The notes under the pieces are model-generated. The model ran no database searches. It was not told the DNA's origin and saw only the letters and a program-made list of their open reading frames with translations. This document shows, in pieces, positions 44,101 to 52,899 of a stretch of DNA of 64,000 nt. This DNA is from Metabacillus halosaccharovorans (lineage in GTDB: Bacteria; Bacillota; Bacilli; Bacillales; Bacillaceae), in assembly GCF_002019635.1 (NCBI RefSeq), contig NZ_KV917372.1, forward strand, positions 1,240,001-1,304,000, in the 5' to 3' direction. The first letter of the stretch is position 1; each line of letters begins with the position of its first letter. Both the position numbers and the translations under genes were made by a program.

Positions 44101-44235
44101 CGCGATCGATTGCGCTGCACTTGCTTTTTCAACCTTGAACGGGTTATCACCGATTGCGCGAAAGAAAAGAAGGGGTGTAATGACGATTAATGTAATCGCG
44201 ACTAGTAGTTTAATAATAGTTGATGTTTGCTTCAT
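41143..44235 (-). CDS. esaA: Type VII secretion protein EsaA (YueB-like)
   Basis: 1030-residue membrane protein: one N-terminal helix (about 8-28, 'LLVAITLIVITPLLFFRAI' region), a large extracellular coiled-coil domain (about 35-855) with a charged Glu/Ser/Asn low-complexity patch near 375-440, and five or six C-terminal helices (about 865-1015). The opening block 'AQSIAIINEDTGVEEEGEKI' is typical of the YhgE/Pip and EsaA group. In B. subtilis YueB is the SPP1 phage receptor and a T7SS component. Lies 2 bp after essC. Confidence 0.92.
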   Translation of the reverse strand: MKQTSTIIKLLVAITLIVITPLLFFRAIGDNPFKVEKASAAQSIAIINEDTGVEEEGEKIQLGENVASILSENSNFEWTVVGRSAGENGLLSQKYDAVVYLPSNFSENVMSYDESNPVKTNFEYKVQSQLNAVNKEKVLLELEKATKKVNQKISTLYWNYVSADLENVRAEFDEILQKEIAFQEAMTAFYKPSSKDLAGQIEEQKVMLASLQSSIEQAGSETPDQKSMLETYEKSLSSFVEYVETYKEYQDNQQKILAEIQSQAIQTVSEATNNQQPLFVQSIRLFEDEGSSVVESMQQLNTRMTQSQQLFTQLEEQRYSQVARQISDYYDFQKKVLDFYMGLTDSTPRLNDLEDKISKYSDSLEEGSEEEQTESETENEKRSNKIESSNYDITAEFKSEKQDGEQEQDNVQQSSENQESTTEHTTPSDSDEKDSKYVDLEEEKAEIVKISEEMNKLKTEIAALEEITPDSITIVVDGLEMLGERLSKLNNSLAEKESDGVNPLQEKLVELQKKLSDTIESTAIQIKDLEEELIIVKDERDTLKVEKKELQDLYKELFEKFTAVEAELKLYKDYESDIKKEISYKLDEILASDALSDTRKGKIEEIRKKKINSKDLLEMMFYYSYLDRYHQILISMVSEDQAKKDTLTDEYLQQEANKIVAITEEEQGNWDVMREEIPTTQDALTTIEDNFTVFMVEYRKAVDDNQAKLMESLDAIQQEAQTVLEQIQQPGKMLSTSTPTSTVEGQQMILGSEQISNQMDSIHTWLDSVQESQGGIVDYTSELQGRINDVQADADKLNQKWATNVASTELIRDDVFSVLGNAFVDGQSNGYVYDFLTNPLKISGDVPEQTESTTVKNIPPVVVLFIVLVSSLLIGYISYYFKQPPLWIQAILFVLLNLIVGFVISLFGLEIYPLREESAVEWTVFTIFLLMAGSALVRVGFAVHQLVGTFITVGMVIFYVTPLLALTTPNFSFQDPMSKVYMSIQYGTESLFTQAMIALCCILLGLGALQYFIGRSEIVSVDKGSETYDA

Positions 44236-44237
44236 AC

Positions 44238-47200
44238 TTATATTTGCACCTTCCGTTCTACATGAACAAGCGGAATTTGAATGCTTTGTTCTTTTCCGTT
44301 TTCAACATAATAACCGTAGCCCGGTTGAATTTCCGGTTCCTTCCGGTCATATGTAAGAGTGAACATAGTTTGTTCTGATTTTTTCATTAACACGACTGCT
44401 TGACGAATTTGTTTTATTTCAAGTGTTAGTGGATCATATCCTTTTGTTAATTCATTGTTGCTGCCGGATACAATGATGTTAAAACCTAAATGGCTGTAAT
44501 TTTTCATCAATCGAACAAGTTTATCTTGTAAAGGATTATCCAGCTTTGTCAGGAAGTTTGCATATCCATCCACAATGAGTAACACTGGCTGATTAGCCGT
44601 CAATGGTTTTCCTTCTTGAATCAATTGCTGGTAATTGGCTTCTCTATCTACCATTACCTTTTCAATTGCTTCAAGCCAGGATGCTACGTGATCCTTACCT
44701 TCCAAGTAAACGAGTCTGTTATCTCCAATAAAAGCAGACAAGCCTCGATCAATGGAATCAAAGATCGCAACATGTTCCAATTGTTGCTCCAATGCGGTAT
44801 GAATAAAGGCCTTTAATGTATTTGTTTTTCCTTTTTGCGCCTGGCCGAGTACGAGACAATGCTTAGCCCTAGTAAGGTTGACATAAACAGGCTTAACTGT
44901 TTCTTCATGTAAACCAATTGGTAGTAAGCCCTCTTTTCCGTCTATATAAGCAGCAAAATTGGCCATCGTTAGTTCAGTCGGAAGCATCGGTACAGGAGCA
45001 GGTTTCTCAACATGATTATAATCATCTTTTAGATACTGCACTAATTTTTTCACATTTTCCATCTGCTCAAAATCATCTTTTCCTTCAACTGGAAGATAGA
45101 CTTGCGAAAAGAATGCTTCATCCTTCTTCACGATTGCTCTTCCCGGTATTGATTCCGGAGCAAATGGTAATCGTCCCAACATTGTGTAAGCTTCTGTTTG
45201 GTCCATTAAGTAATGGACAATTTTTGTTTGTAAGTTATTCATCAACGATTGACGAACAGAGTTAATTCGTGTGGCTGTCAACATGAGATAAATACCTAAT
45301 GATTGGCCATCACGTGCAAAAGTATTCAGTTGCTGCTCCAGATCAAGCATTTCTTCCTTGACGAGGTCAAAATTATCAACCACTAAGTAAAGAAGCGGAA
45401 GCTGATCTTCACTTAGGGCATTGTACATTTTTATTGAGCTAACCTCTTTCTTTTGAAAGAGCTTCTTCCTGCTTGCCACTTCGTCTTTAAGAATATTCAT
45501 GAACTTCTCAATTTTCCGCTCCTGATCCAACAAGAAATAATCTGCTGTATGCGGAAGCTGCCTTAATGGTAATAACCCACCATTTCCAAAATCCATTAAA
45601 TAAAAATGAACTTCCTTTGGAGTAAGCACCTTTGCCATACCAAGCACCAATGTTTGCATTGTACTTGTCTTACCATAACCAGCGGAACCGAATATCCCGA
45701 TGTTTCCATCTTCTAAAACGTTATATGAATAATCAGATTGGCTTTGTTTTTCCGGTTCATCAATTCGAGTAAATATGATACTCGCTTTATCTATTGGTTC
45801 CTTTTGCTTGACTGGGTATAGTCGAGCTGGCAGTGGAGGCAACCAAGGACTTTGTAACTTTTTCAGCTCTAATTTTTCTTGTAACTCGTTTATTTTTGAA
45901 ACAATAACGGCAATTTCACTTAGTACTTCTTTTTGCTTATGATCTTGAACCGTTACCTCGGAAAGTGGAATTAATCCAAGGTCTGTGACAATCGCGATTT
46001 CATCCTCGATATCAAGAGACTCTTCTTCATGATATGGTGCTCCACTCCATGCAGATTGAAATAGTTCATATACTTCGTTGTTTCCAACCTGCAAATATCC
46101 ACGACCTGTTTGTGTAATAGAAGCTGCATCACCATTCTTTAGGATCTCCCGGCTATCCTCTGTGTTCTGAACTTTTAATGCAACTCTGAAACGTGCATTA
46201 CTCCAAATCTGGTTATCGATAACACCACCAGGCTTTTGAGTGGCAAGAATAAGGTGGACACCCAAGCTTCTTCCGATACGTGCAGCACTGACTAATTCCT
46301 TAATAAAATCAGGTTCTTCGGCTTTCAGTTCTGCAAATTCATCAGAGATTAAGAACAGGTGCGGCAATGGCAGTTCTGCTTTTCCACTTTTATAAAGTCT
46401 TGTGTAATCATTAATATGTGTCACACTATGTTGGTCAAATAAGCGCTGACGTCTTTTTAGCTCACTTTTAATAGAAGCAAGGGCCCGCATACTGAAATTT
46501 TTACTTCCTTCAATATTCGTAATGGTCCCAAGAAGATGCGGCATATTTTTAAACGGTTGTGCCATTCCACCACCCTTGTAATCGATAAGAAGAAAGGCTA
46601 CTTCATGTGGATGGAAATGGACAGCAAGTGACAATATATACGTTTGTAAAAACTCACTTTTCCCTGAACCAGTTGTCCCTGCTAATAGCCCATGTGGTCC
46701 ATGTGCTTTCTCATGGAGGTTCAAATCAACGGTTTCTGCTTTTCCTTTTAATCCAACTGGAACACCTAATGATTTCGCTGACTCTCGTGTTAGCCAATTT
46801 TGTTCAATTGGAAGCTGATCAACATTTTTCACATTCATCATTTCCAAAAAGGAAACAGAGTCCGGAATCGAGTTTGTCATCCCTGTTTGATGATCAAGTG
46901 TTCGCAGCATCCTTGCATACATTTCATTATCGGATCGGTTGTGATCATCCAATGCAAATGGAATTTTGACTGCTTTTTTCTGCTGAATTAATATATCACC
47001 TTGTTCAACATTGATATAACGAATAAGTGTGTGAATATTATCTGATAAGCTTTCCTTTGCTTCTGCTGCAAAAATAACCGAAATCCCTAGATGCTGATGA
47101 TTTCCTTCCAAATACTCTAATATGACATGATCAGAAATTAGCTGTTGGTTTGTAACAATAAACACATAATGTGGAGAAAATCTTATTTTTTCTTTTTCCT

Positions 47201-48689
47201 CTTCAAGATCCCTCTCTCTTACCATTTCGTAAAGAGAAGATAATAACTGATCCCTTGTTCTTTCATTATAGATAAATCCTTTGGCATGAGATCCTGCCAA
47301 TTGAAAATGTGGCAGCCACTTCATCCACTCCCATTCCTTGTATTCTTGTTCATCAAAGATAAATACAAACCTTAGGTCATGGTAGCTATGAAAAAAGGCC
47401 AGTTGACCAACTAGTTGATGTAGTTCATTCTTTAATACACGGTCTTTTCCGATTAATCCAATTGCTCCTTCAGATAAATTGGCTGTAATCGGTAGGTTTG
47501 AAAGCTTTTTGTATGCTCTTTCAAGTTTTTGGGATTCTTCGAGCAACTCATCCATTTCACGATTGGACATATCTGAAGCAGAAGAAGAAATCGTGTAACT
47601 CGCTTGAACTGTTCCTGTCCCAAGACGAAATTGGAGAAAGTCAGGACTTTCCATCGTTCTTTCCCATAGCCTATCTGACAGTTGAGTTGTTAAATACTTC
47701 ATTCTTTCAAAAGCAGGAAAATGGAAGTCAAGCACGTCTTTTTGCTTATCAGCAAGTTGCTGAAGCTCTTGTCTTTTCGAATGTAAATAGTTCGAGTAAA
47801 TTCGTTTACGACGTTCCTTCGATTTTTTCTGATTTCCTCTATCTTTAAAGTATTGGACCGTTGAAGTCACAAGCGTCGTCATAAACATCACTAATGAAAC
47901 AATGATGAAAATGCCTCTTGGTATTAAAAATGCAACAAGCCCCATGACGATCAGCATCACAAGTGGAGGCAAAATAATTAACCACAAGCTCCGATTTGAC
48001 CCTTGAGAATCTTGTGTTGGAAACGATAGCTGTACCTTCTCATCTGGCAAATCATATACCATACGAGGTGTTCTGCGGTAGGCTGGATACTTTTTTTTCA
48101 TTTCAGATAAAGGGATAATTGACTCAGGTAAACTTGTTTGATACGTTTCCGGACTTTCGATTTGAATAAAATCCTCTTCAAGCAAGGTGATTTTCATCGA
48201 CGCCCACATGATCATATCGCCAGTTTCTAATAAACTTGTTATCTCCATTTTTTGACCGTTTTTAAATAACTCACCATTTAGACTTGATAGCTGAAATCCA
48301 TTTGATTGGTGTATAAGAGAAAAAGAAGCTTCAAGATCATATTTCTTATAAAAGCTTGTGCTTTGATCAAGGGTAGAAAAAGATACTTCCCTTAAATGTC
48401 CGACATAGTAGGTTTTTCTTTTCAAAGATGATGCCAAGTAAATCCTTAGCTTCTCTCCGGCGTCATCGATTGAATACTCCTTATTATGTTCCAGTTTTGT
48501 CTCTATCTGATCCACATTATTTCGCATCCAATATTGACCATCATGAAACCTTACAATAAAGGTATTTGATATACTAGGGATGGTAACTGCATGCTCTTTG
48601 CTTGGACCTATTGTTATTTGTTGTTTTGGACCTTTATTTAATTGAATTTCCTGGTATGTATGCTTCGTAAAAACCCAAAGCGTTGCCAT
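44238..48689 (-). CDS. essC: Type VII secretion ATPase EssC (FtsK/SpoIIIE family)
   Basis: Motor ATPase, 1483 residues. Two FHA-like domains (about 1-185), two membrane helices (about 225-285), then three FtsK/SpoIIIE-type ATPase domains with P-loops 'AGTTGSGKSEF', 'GSAGYGKTSTM' and 'LGQAQKGKTNTL'. The first domain has a good Walker B ('LFLISDEFAELK'). Start is ATG 48689 after AGGTGG; the longer frame is 9 codons into upstream leader. Drives export of EsxA and LXG toxins. Equivalent to B. subtilis YukB(A). Confidence 0.95.
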   Translation of the reverse strand: MATLWVFTKHTYQEIQLNKGPKQQITIGPSKEHAVTIPSISNTFIVRFHDGQYWMRNNVDQIETKLEHNKEYSIDDAGEKLRIYLASSLKRKTYYVGHLREVSFSTLDQSTSFYKKYDLEASFSLIHQSNGFQLSSLNGELFKNGQKMEITSLLETGDMIMWASMKITLLEEDFIQIESPETYQTSLPESIIPLSEMKKKYPAYRRTPRMVYDLPDEKVQLSFPTQDSQGSNRSLWLIILPPLVMLIVMGLVAFLIPRGIFIIVSLVMFMTTLVTSTVQYFKDRGNQKKSKERRKRIYSNYLHSKRQELQQLADKQKDVLDFHFPAFERMKYLTTQLSDRLWERTMESPDFLQFRLGTGTVQASYTISSSASDMSNREMDELLEESQKLERAYKKLSNLPITANLSEGAIGLIGKDRVLKNELHQLVGQLAFFHSYHDLRFVFIFDEQEYKEWEWMKWLPHFQLAGSHAKGFIYNERTRDQLLSSLYEMVRERDLEEEKEKIRFSPHYVFIVTNQQLISDHVILEYLEGNHQHLGISVIFAAEAKESLSDNIHTLIRYINVEQGDILIQQKKAVKIPFALDDHNRSDNEMYARMLRTLDHQTGMTNSIPDSVSFLEMMNVKNVDQLPIEQNWLTRESAKSLGVPVGLKGKAETVDLNLHEKAHGPHGLLAGTTGSGKSEFLQTYILSLAVHFHPHEVAFLLIDYKGGGMAQPFKNMPHLLGTITNIEGSKNFSMRALASIKSELKRRQRLFDQHSVTHINDYTRLYKSGKAELPLPHLFLISDEFAELKAEEPDFIKELVSAARIGRSLGVHLILATQKPGGVIDNQIWSNARFRVALKVQNTEDSREILKNGDAASITQTGRGYLQVGNNEVYELFQSAWSGAPYHEEESLDIEDEIAIVTDLGLIPLSEVTVQDHKQKEVLSEIAVIVSKINELQEKLELKKLQSPWLPPLPARLYPVKQKEPIDKASIIFTRIDEPEKQSQSDYSYNVLEDGNIGIFGSAGYGKTSTMQTLVLGMAKVLTPKEVHFYLMDFGNGGLLPLRQLPHTADYFLLDQERKIEKFMNILKDEVASRKKLFQKKEVSSIKMYNALSEDQLPLLYLVVDNFDLVKEEMLDLEQQLNTFARDGQSLGIYLMLTATRINSVRQSLMNNLQTKIVHYLMDQTEAYTMLGRLPFAPESIPGRAIVKKDEAFFSQVYLPVEGKDDFEQMENVKKLVQYLKDDYNHVEKPAPVPMLPTELTMANFAAYIDGKEGLLPIGLHEETVKPVYVNLTRAKHCLVLGQAQKGKTNTLKAFIHTALEQQLEHVAIFDSIDRGLSAFIGDNRLVYLEGKDHVASWLEAIEKVMVDREANYQQLIQEGKPLTANQPVLLIVDGYANFLTKLDNPLQDKLVRLMKNYSHLGFNIIVSGSNNELTKGYDPLTLEIKQIRQAVVLMKKSEQTMFTLTYDRKEPEIQPGYGYYVENGKEQSIQIPLVHVERKVQI

Positions 48690-48728
48690 ATGATCACCAC
48701 CTGTTATTTCATTCATTAGACAATTCTA

Positions 48729-50051
48729 TTACTCCGTTTGTGTTTTCTTTTGTGTGCTTTCTTGTTTTGTCTGTGTTGGCTGCTTTGTATTCTGTTCAGT
48801 CGTTTCACTTTCAGTTTCAGAGCTTAAAGTTTCTTCTTCAACTGAATTCGATACAGGTTGATCTTGTTCTTCATCTGCAAGTTCCGCCTCTTCTGCTTCT
48901 TGCTGATATTCCTTTATTTCGTTTTCTATGTCAGCTAACGCTTGCTCTCTTTCCTCTCGATCTAAACTATCATCTGACTTTAATTGTTCTTTATGCTTTA
49001 ATAATCCAAATAAGATAAGGTCGCGATCCTCCAGAAATCTTGCAATATCAAGTGCATCTTCAGCTTTACCACGGCCAATTTGAATCCAATATTCATAATA
49101 TTGAGGATCTGTTTGTAAAGTTATTGTGTTTCGAACAGTTTCTTTTTGATCTTCTGTTAATGATTCATTCACAATATAAGATAAGGACAGTTGATATTGA
49201 GTCACCTTTGGCATTTCTTCAATGCTATACGGCTGAAGTTCTGTTACAACCTCACTAAAATTATTTAGCAGAAACATCTCCTGTGCTTGAATAAAGCTAG
49301 CTTGCTTTGGCTGCAATGAAAATAATGAATATAAACTGTAAATAAAAGCAGGAATAAACAATAAGGTAACTCCAATTAACACATATCGATTTAGCTTCCA
49401 TGTTTTCTTATTAACAGTCATTTTAAGTGATTTTTCATGGTTAACTCTTTGAATTTCACCATCGATTATGTCAAGTAAGTCTTGGTATTCCTTTGCTTCC
49501 ATGATTTTTTTCACTAATGATGAAAGCTTTAGTGTTTGAGAAAACTGGACGTATTGATCAAATGTATACGTTGTATCCACAGCAGAAGCAACCGTCGCCT
49601 TTACCTCCTGAAGCAATTTCTCTTCATTATGTTCATAAGGAGGTAGACTTTCTTTTACTCCATAATGAAGAAAATAAGGATGTAGCCCTTGGTCCACAAC
49701 GATATTTTCAGGACACACAACAAGATGGATTCTTGAAAGTTTATGACTCTTCACTGACTGCACGATTTTATAGGCAAGAACAAATCGCTCTTTCTCATCT
49801 AATCGTTTCAATTGGGAAAGGAGAAAAGAATAGGTATTAGGGAGTTTATATTGGATGGTGAGCTCATCGTCCTTCATCACTATGTCCTTTTCAATCGTAG
49901 GATTTAATTCAGTTAAAAAGGAGATTTCTGCAGGATTATCTAATTTCACTTTTTCCTTCTGAAAAGTGAATGTCATGTTCCGCTCTTTACGAGTAATAAT
50001 AGCTTCCAGTTGCTTTGTTAGATATGAGGTATGAGTGTTTTCTGTTGACAT
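48729..50051 (-). CDS. essB: Type VII secretion protein EssB
   Basis: 440 residues: an N-terminal pseudokinase-like cytosolic domain (about 1-205), a membrane helix (about 222-243, 'YVLIGVTLLFIPAFIYSLY'), and an extracytosolic helical domain (about 250-390). The C-terminal 50 residues are low-complexity Glu/Thr/Gln. Equivalent to YukC. Start ATG 50051 with AAGGAG eight bases upstream. Sits 13 bp after esaB. Confidence 0.92.
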   Translation of the reverse strand: MSTENTHTSYLTKQLEAIITRKERNMTFTFQKEKVKLDNPAEISFLTELNPTIEKDIVMKDDELTIQYKLPNTYSFLLSQLKRLDEKERFVLAYKIVQSVKSHKLSRIHLVVCPENIVVDQGLHPYFLHYGVKESLPPYEHNEEKLLQEVKATVASAVDTTYTFDQYVQFSQTLKLSSLVKKIMEAKEYQDLLDIIDGEIQRVNHEKSLKMTVNKKTWKLNRYVLIGVTLLFIPAFIYSLYSLFSLQPKQASFIQAQEMFLLNNFSEVVTELQPYSIEEMPKVTQYQLSLSYIVNESLTEDQKETVRNTITLQTDPQYYEYWIQIGRGKAEDALDIARFLEDRDLILFGLLKHKEQLKSDDSLDREEREQALADIENEIKEYQQEAEEAELADEEQDQPVSNSVEEETLSSETESETTEQNTKQPTQTKQESTQKKTQTE

Positions 50052-50064
50052 GCCTAATTCTCCT

Positions 50065-50304
50065 TTATAAGATTTCAATTCTGTCTCCTGTTCGTATTCC
50101 TGCATCAAGAAGTCGTTCTGTGCCTTGAATTACCTTTTGTTTATTAACTACTCTTACCCAGGCACCTTGTCTTGGCGGCTCAGTCAAACTTTTTGCTTGC
50201 CACACAATATCGATTAATTTTTTGACAGAATGATAATTAGATAGTCTGATATCAAAGTTTTCTTGTTGGTAGTTTTTTAGGTCAATTGTGATTTCTATGT
50301 ACAT
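50065..50304 (-). CDS. esaB: Type VII secretion protein EsaB (ubiquitin-like, YukD)
   Basis: 79 residues with the YukD ubiquitin-like fold pattern: 'MYIEITIDL', 'NYHSVKKLIDIVWQAKSL', 'GAWVRVVNKQKVIQGTERLLDAGIRTGDRIEIL' (in pieces). Cytosolic T7SS component. Note the GTG/ATG start lies downstream of the dispersed repeat inserted after esxA; AGGTGA precedes the ATG. Confidence 0.92.
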   Translation of the reverse strand: MYIEITIDLKNYQQENFDIRLSNYHSVKKLIDIVWQAKSLTEPPRQGAWVRVVNKQKVIQGTERLLDAGIRTGDRIEIL

Positions 50305-50401
50305 TCGCGTGTCACCTCATAAGGAAGGAGCGCGTCCGTTAAAGAGCGCCCCTGCTTTTTTCTTAGGAAATTTCGTCTATGAGCTATATAACGTGCTCGT
50401 T

Positions 50402-50576
50402 GACATCCAGCTCCGAAGCACAGGATGTGCAAGTGCAGTTGTTGCGACAGGACGTCGCGTTCTTAGACTGCCAGTGCCTAGCCCCTCGAGGTCATAAGCC
50501 ACAAACGAATTGAAGACAAAGAGCACGTCTTCTATTCGCTTGCGTCTTATGCTTGTCGGGGCTAAACAAGGCACTT
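50402..50576 (-). repeat. Dispersed hairpin repeat, copy 2 (long form)
   Basis: Opposite orientation relative to copy 1 on the plus strand. Reading the minus strand it matches copy 1 from GCCTTG to GGCTAGGC and again at GGAGCTGGATGTC, with 58 extra bases (50415-50472) between. The extra part folds into two small hairpins with like loops, GCAC-AGGAT-GTGC and GCGAC-AGGAC-GTCGC. The main element pairs TAGCCCCGACAAGCATAAG with CTTATGACCTCGAGGGGCTA. It splits the T7SS operon between esxA and esaB. Confidence 0.88.
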
Positions 50577-50590
50577 CCGATTTTGTTTCA

Positions 50591-50884
50591 TTATCCTCTA
50601 ATTTGACTAGCAATTTGCTGATCAGCGTCTTCAAGTGCTTTAGATGTGCTGTTAAGCTGAGTTGAGATGTCCTCAAGCAATTGTTGCATTTGAATGAATG
50701 ATGGTCTTAAAGACTGATATTGTTCACTGAACGCTCTGCTTGATTCACCTTCCCACATACCTTCAAGCTCGCGGATCATTGTATCAAGACGAGAAACTTG
50801 CTCTCCTACTTGGCTGCTTTCACTAGAGTAACGGTTGGCCATGCTCACTAACTCTGCAGGGGTAACACGAATAATTCCAGACAT
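50591..50884 (-). CDS. esxA: WXG100 protein EsxA (YukE-like)
   Basis: 97-residue helical hairpin with Trp-Glu-Gly at 'GMWEGESSRAF' (about 42-52), the WXG100 turn. Secreted as a dimer by the neighbouring EssC system and required for it. First gene of esxA-esaB-essB-essC-esaA-essA. No C-terminal YxxxD/E signal is visible. AAGGAGAGG precedes the ATG. The operon promoter must lie in the 290-bp gap upstream. Confidence 0.95.
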   Translation of the reverse strand: MSGIIRVTPAELVSMANRYSSESSQVGEQVSRLDTMIRELEGMWEGESSRAFSEQYQSLRPSFIQMQQLLEDISTQLNSTSKALEDADQQIASQIRG

Positions 50885-51174
50885 TTACTTCCTCTCCTTA
50901 ACTAGTTATATTTCGGTATTCATCTATTTAAATTGTGAGTACCCAAAATCAATTGGATAAAAAAACATATCCTGTAAAATTTCTACTATATACCAATATC
51001 ATATCTACCCGGATAAATACAGGTTTAAACCAAAATGTAAATAAAAAGGAAACTTTTATCCTAATATTTTCAAAGTCTACGGTAATATTTTCATAATTTC
51101 TTTTAAAGAAAACCAGGTATTTAGATTCATTTGTCAATATCGGAAATAGGTATTCCTACACAGTGGTTTTTACA
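50885..51174. other. Upstream region of the type VII secretion operon
   Basis: AT-rich leader with several possible -10 boxes (for example TATAGT) but no -35/-10 pair I could assign with confidence. A 62-codon frame inside it (50949-51137) has no ribosome binding site or protein-like composition and is left out. Confidence 0.4.
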
Positions 51175-51211
51175 GTAAAAAAAGAAGACTAGATCCTCTT
51201 TCATCTAGTCT
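51175..51211 (-). terminator. Terminator of the 83-residue gene
   Basis: AGACTAGAT (51186-51194) pairs with ATCTAGTCT (51203-51211), followed on the minus strand by TTCTTTTTTT. Confidence 0.92.
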
Positions 51212-51261
51212 ACCGGTGTAAAACACAACTTTTATCCTTCTACAACAATCATTACGATCTA

Positions 51262-51513
51262 TTAATGATTTACAAAGCTTTTAAAGGCTTTACGTTGTTT
51301 ATAACATTCAATACTCCCTAAAAACTCATTTACTTCAAGTTCCATTTTTTCCAAATCCCTTCGTGTAACAACAGGATCCTCTCGATTCCACCGCACGGTT
51401 CTAATAAAATAGTATTTTTTTATAGGAGAAAACACTACTTTAGAATGAGGAAATTCTTCGAACATAAACTCAATTTGACCTCTTCTTTTATAGGAATGTT
51501 GAATGATTTTCAT
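51262..51513 (-). CDS. Hypothetical 83-residue protein
   Basis: Small basic soluble protein with strand-like N-terminal half ('IEFMFEEFPHSKVVFSPIKKYYF') and helical second half ('RRDLEKMELEVNEFLGSIE'). No recognised domain or signal. It has a terminator just downstream; the start has only a modest ribosome binding site (AAGATTGATTTTAA). It stands between the T7SS operon and rocD. Coding status is likely but function unknown. Confidence 0.6.
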   Translation of the reverse strand: MKIIQHSYKRRGQIEFMFEEFPHSKVVFSPIKKYYFIRTVRWNREDPVVTRRDLEKMELEVNEFLGSIECYKQRKAFKSFVNH

Positions 51514-51635
51514 TTAAAATCAATCTTTCTCATAAAGTTGGACAATTTTTATTAGCTCCTTTAAATGATTAATTGTAGTATGATACCCCAATTGAGATGT
51601 GTCAATCAATTGATTGCTTTCATGATAGTTTATAA

Positions 51636-51672
51636 GAAAAATAGGGACAGTCTTACTATTGAAGACCATCCC
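51636..51672 (-). terminator. Terminator of the rocF-rocD operon
   Basis: Minus-strand GGGA-n2-GTCTT pairs with AAGAC-n2-TCCC around a short loop, followed by TATTTTTC. It begins 15 bp after the rocD stop. Confidence 0.7.
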
Positions 51673-51687
51673 TGGAAAGTGAATCAA

Positions 51688-52887
51688 TTATGCTAAGACC
51701 TGCTTGATTCTTTCGATCGCCCAATCAAGCTCTTCTTTTGTTATGACTAATGGCGGAGCAAAGCGGATAACTGTGTCATGTGTTTCTTTACATAATAGTC
51801 CCTTTTCTTTAAGCTTCTCACAATAGCCACGAGCAGGTTCCGTTAGTTCAACACCAATAAACAGTCCTCTACCTCTTATCTCCTTAATAAACGGGTTCTT
51901 TATTTCCTTTAATTGTTCCATAAAATAAGTACCCAATTCTAAAGAGCGTTCCACTAGTTTTTCTTCTTCCATAACATCGAGTGATGCAAGTGATACCGCA
52001 CAGGCTAATGGGTTTCCTCCAAATGTTGACCCATGAGACCCGGGGTTAAACACGCCAAGAACATCCCTGTTCGCTACCACACATGATATAGGAAACACAC
52101 CCCCACCAAGCGCCTTACCCAAAATGTACATATCAGGTATTACGCCTTCCCAATCACAGGCAAATAATTTACCTGAGCGTCCTAAACCTGCTTGAATTTC
52201 ATCTGCGACAAATAAAATATTATTTGCTTTACATAATTCAGAAGCTTCTTTCATAAAGCCCGATGGTGGTATATTAATTCCCGCCTCACCTTGAATAGGT
52301 TCGAAAAGAAAACCCGCTGTATCGGGTGTGATAGCTGCCTTTAAAGCCTCTATATCACCATAAGGTATGATCTTAATACCAGGCAACATCGGACCAAACC
52401 CTTTTCGGTATTCTTCATCAGATGAAAGGGAGACAGCAGTCATTGTTCGACCATGAAAGTTTCCTTCACATGTAATGATTTCCGCTTTGTTCTCTAAGAT
52501 ACCTTTTACCTGGTACCCCCACCGCCGGATCGCTTTCACAGCTGTTTCTACTGCCTCAGCTCCAGTATTCATCGGCAATGCCATTTCTTTTTTCGTTAGG
52601 CTGGTAATTCGTTCATACCATGGCCCAAGTAGATCATTATGAAATGCACGAGATGTTAAGGTCACTCGGTCAGCTTGATCTTTTAAGGCTTGGATAATCT
52701 TTGGATGACGATGACCTTGATTTACTGCAGAATAAGCACTTAACATATCCATATACCGATTCCCCTCAGGGTCCTCCACCCAAATGCCTTCTGCTTTTGA
52801 AATAACAATTGGTAATGGATGATAGTTATTTGCTCCGTATTGCTCTGTTTGATCAATGACTTGCTCTGATCTAGTTTTCATCATCAT
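51688..52887 (-). CDS. rocD: Ornithine aminotransferase
   Basis: PLP enzyme converting ornithine and 2-oxoglutarate to glutamate-5-semialdehyde and glutamate. 399 residues, class III aminotransferase. Features: '[16 protein letters not shown]', 'GNFHGRT' (about 140), Asp of '[14 protein letters not shown]', and the PLP-binding Lys in '[16 protein letters not shown]' (about 255). Second in the rocF-rocD order, 12 bp after rocF. Its product is the same semialdehyde made by ProA, so arginine use connects with the proline genes at the left of this window. Confidence 0.96.
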   Translation of the reverse strand: MMMKTRSEQVIDQTEQYGANNYHPLPIVISKAEGIWVEDPEGNRYMDMLSAYSAVNQGHRHPKIIQALKDQADRVTLTSRAFHNDLLGPWYERITSLTKKEMALPMNTGAEAVETAVKAIRRWGYQVKGILENKAEIITCEGNFHGRTMTAVSLSSDEEYRKGFGPMLPGIKIIPYGDIEALKAAITPDTAGFLFEPIQGEAGINIPPSGFMKEASELCKANNILFVADEIQAGLGRSGKLFACDWEGVIPDMYILGKALGGGVFPISCVVANRDVLGVFNPGSHGSTFGGNPLACAVSLASLDVMEEEKLVERSLELGTYFMEQLKEIKNPFIKEIRGRGLFIGVELTEPARGYCEKLKEKGLLCKETHDTVIRFAPPLVITKEELDWAIERIKQVLA

Positions 52888-52899
52888 TCCTCCTTACTT

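Noticed and set aside
50949..51137. 62-codon minus-strand frame upstream of esxA
   Set aside because: AT-rich, aromatic composition and no ribosome binding site; probably chance.
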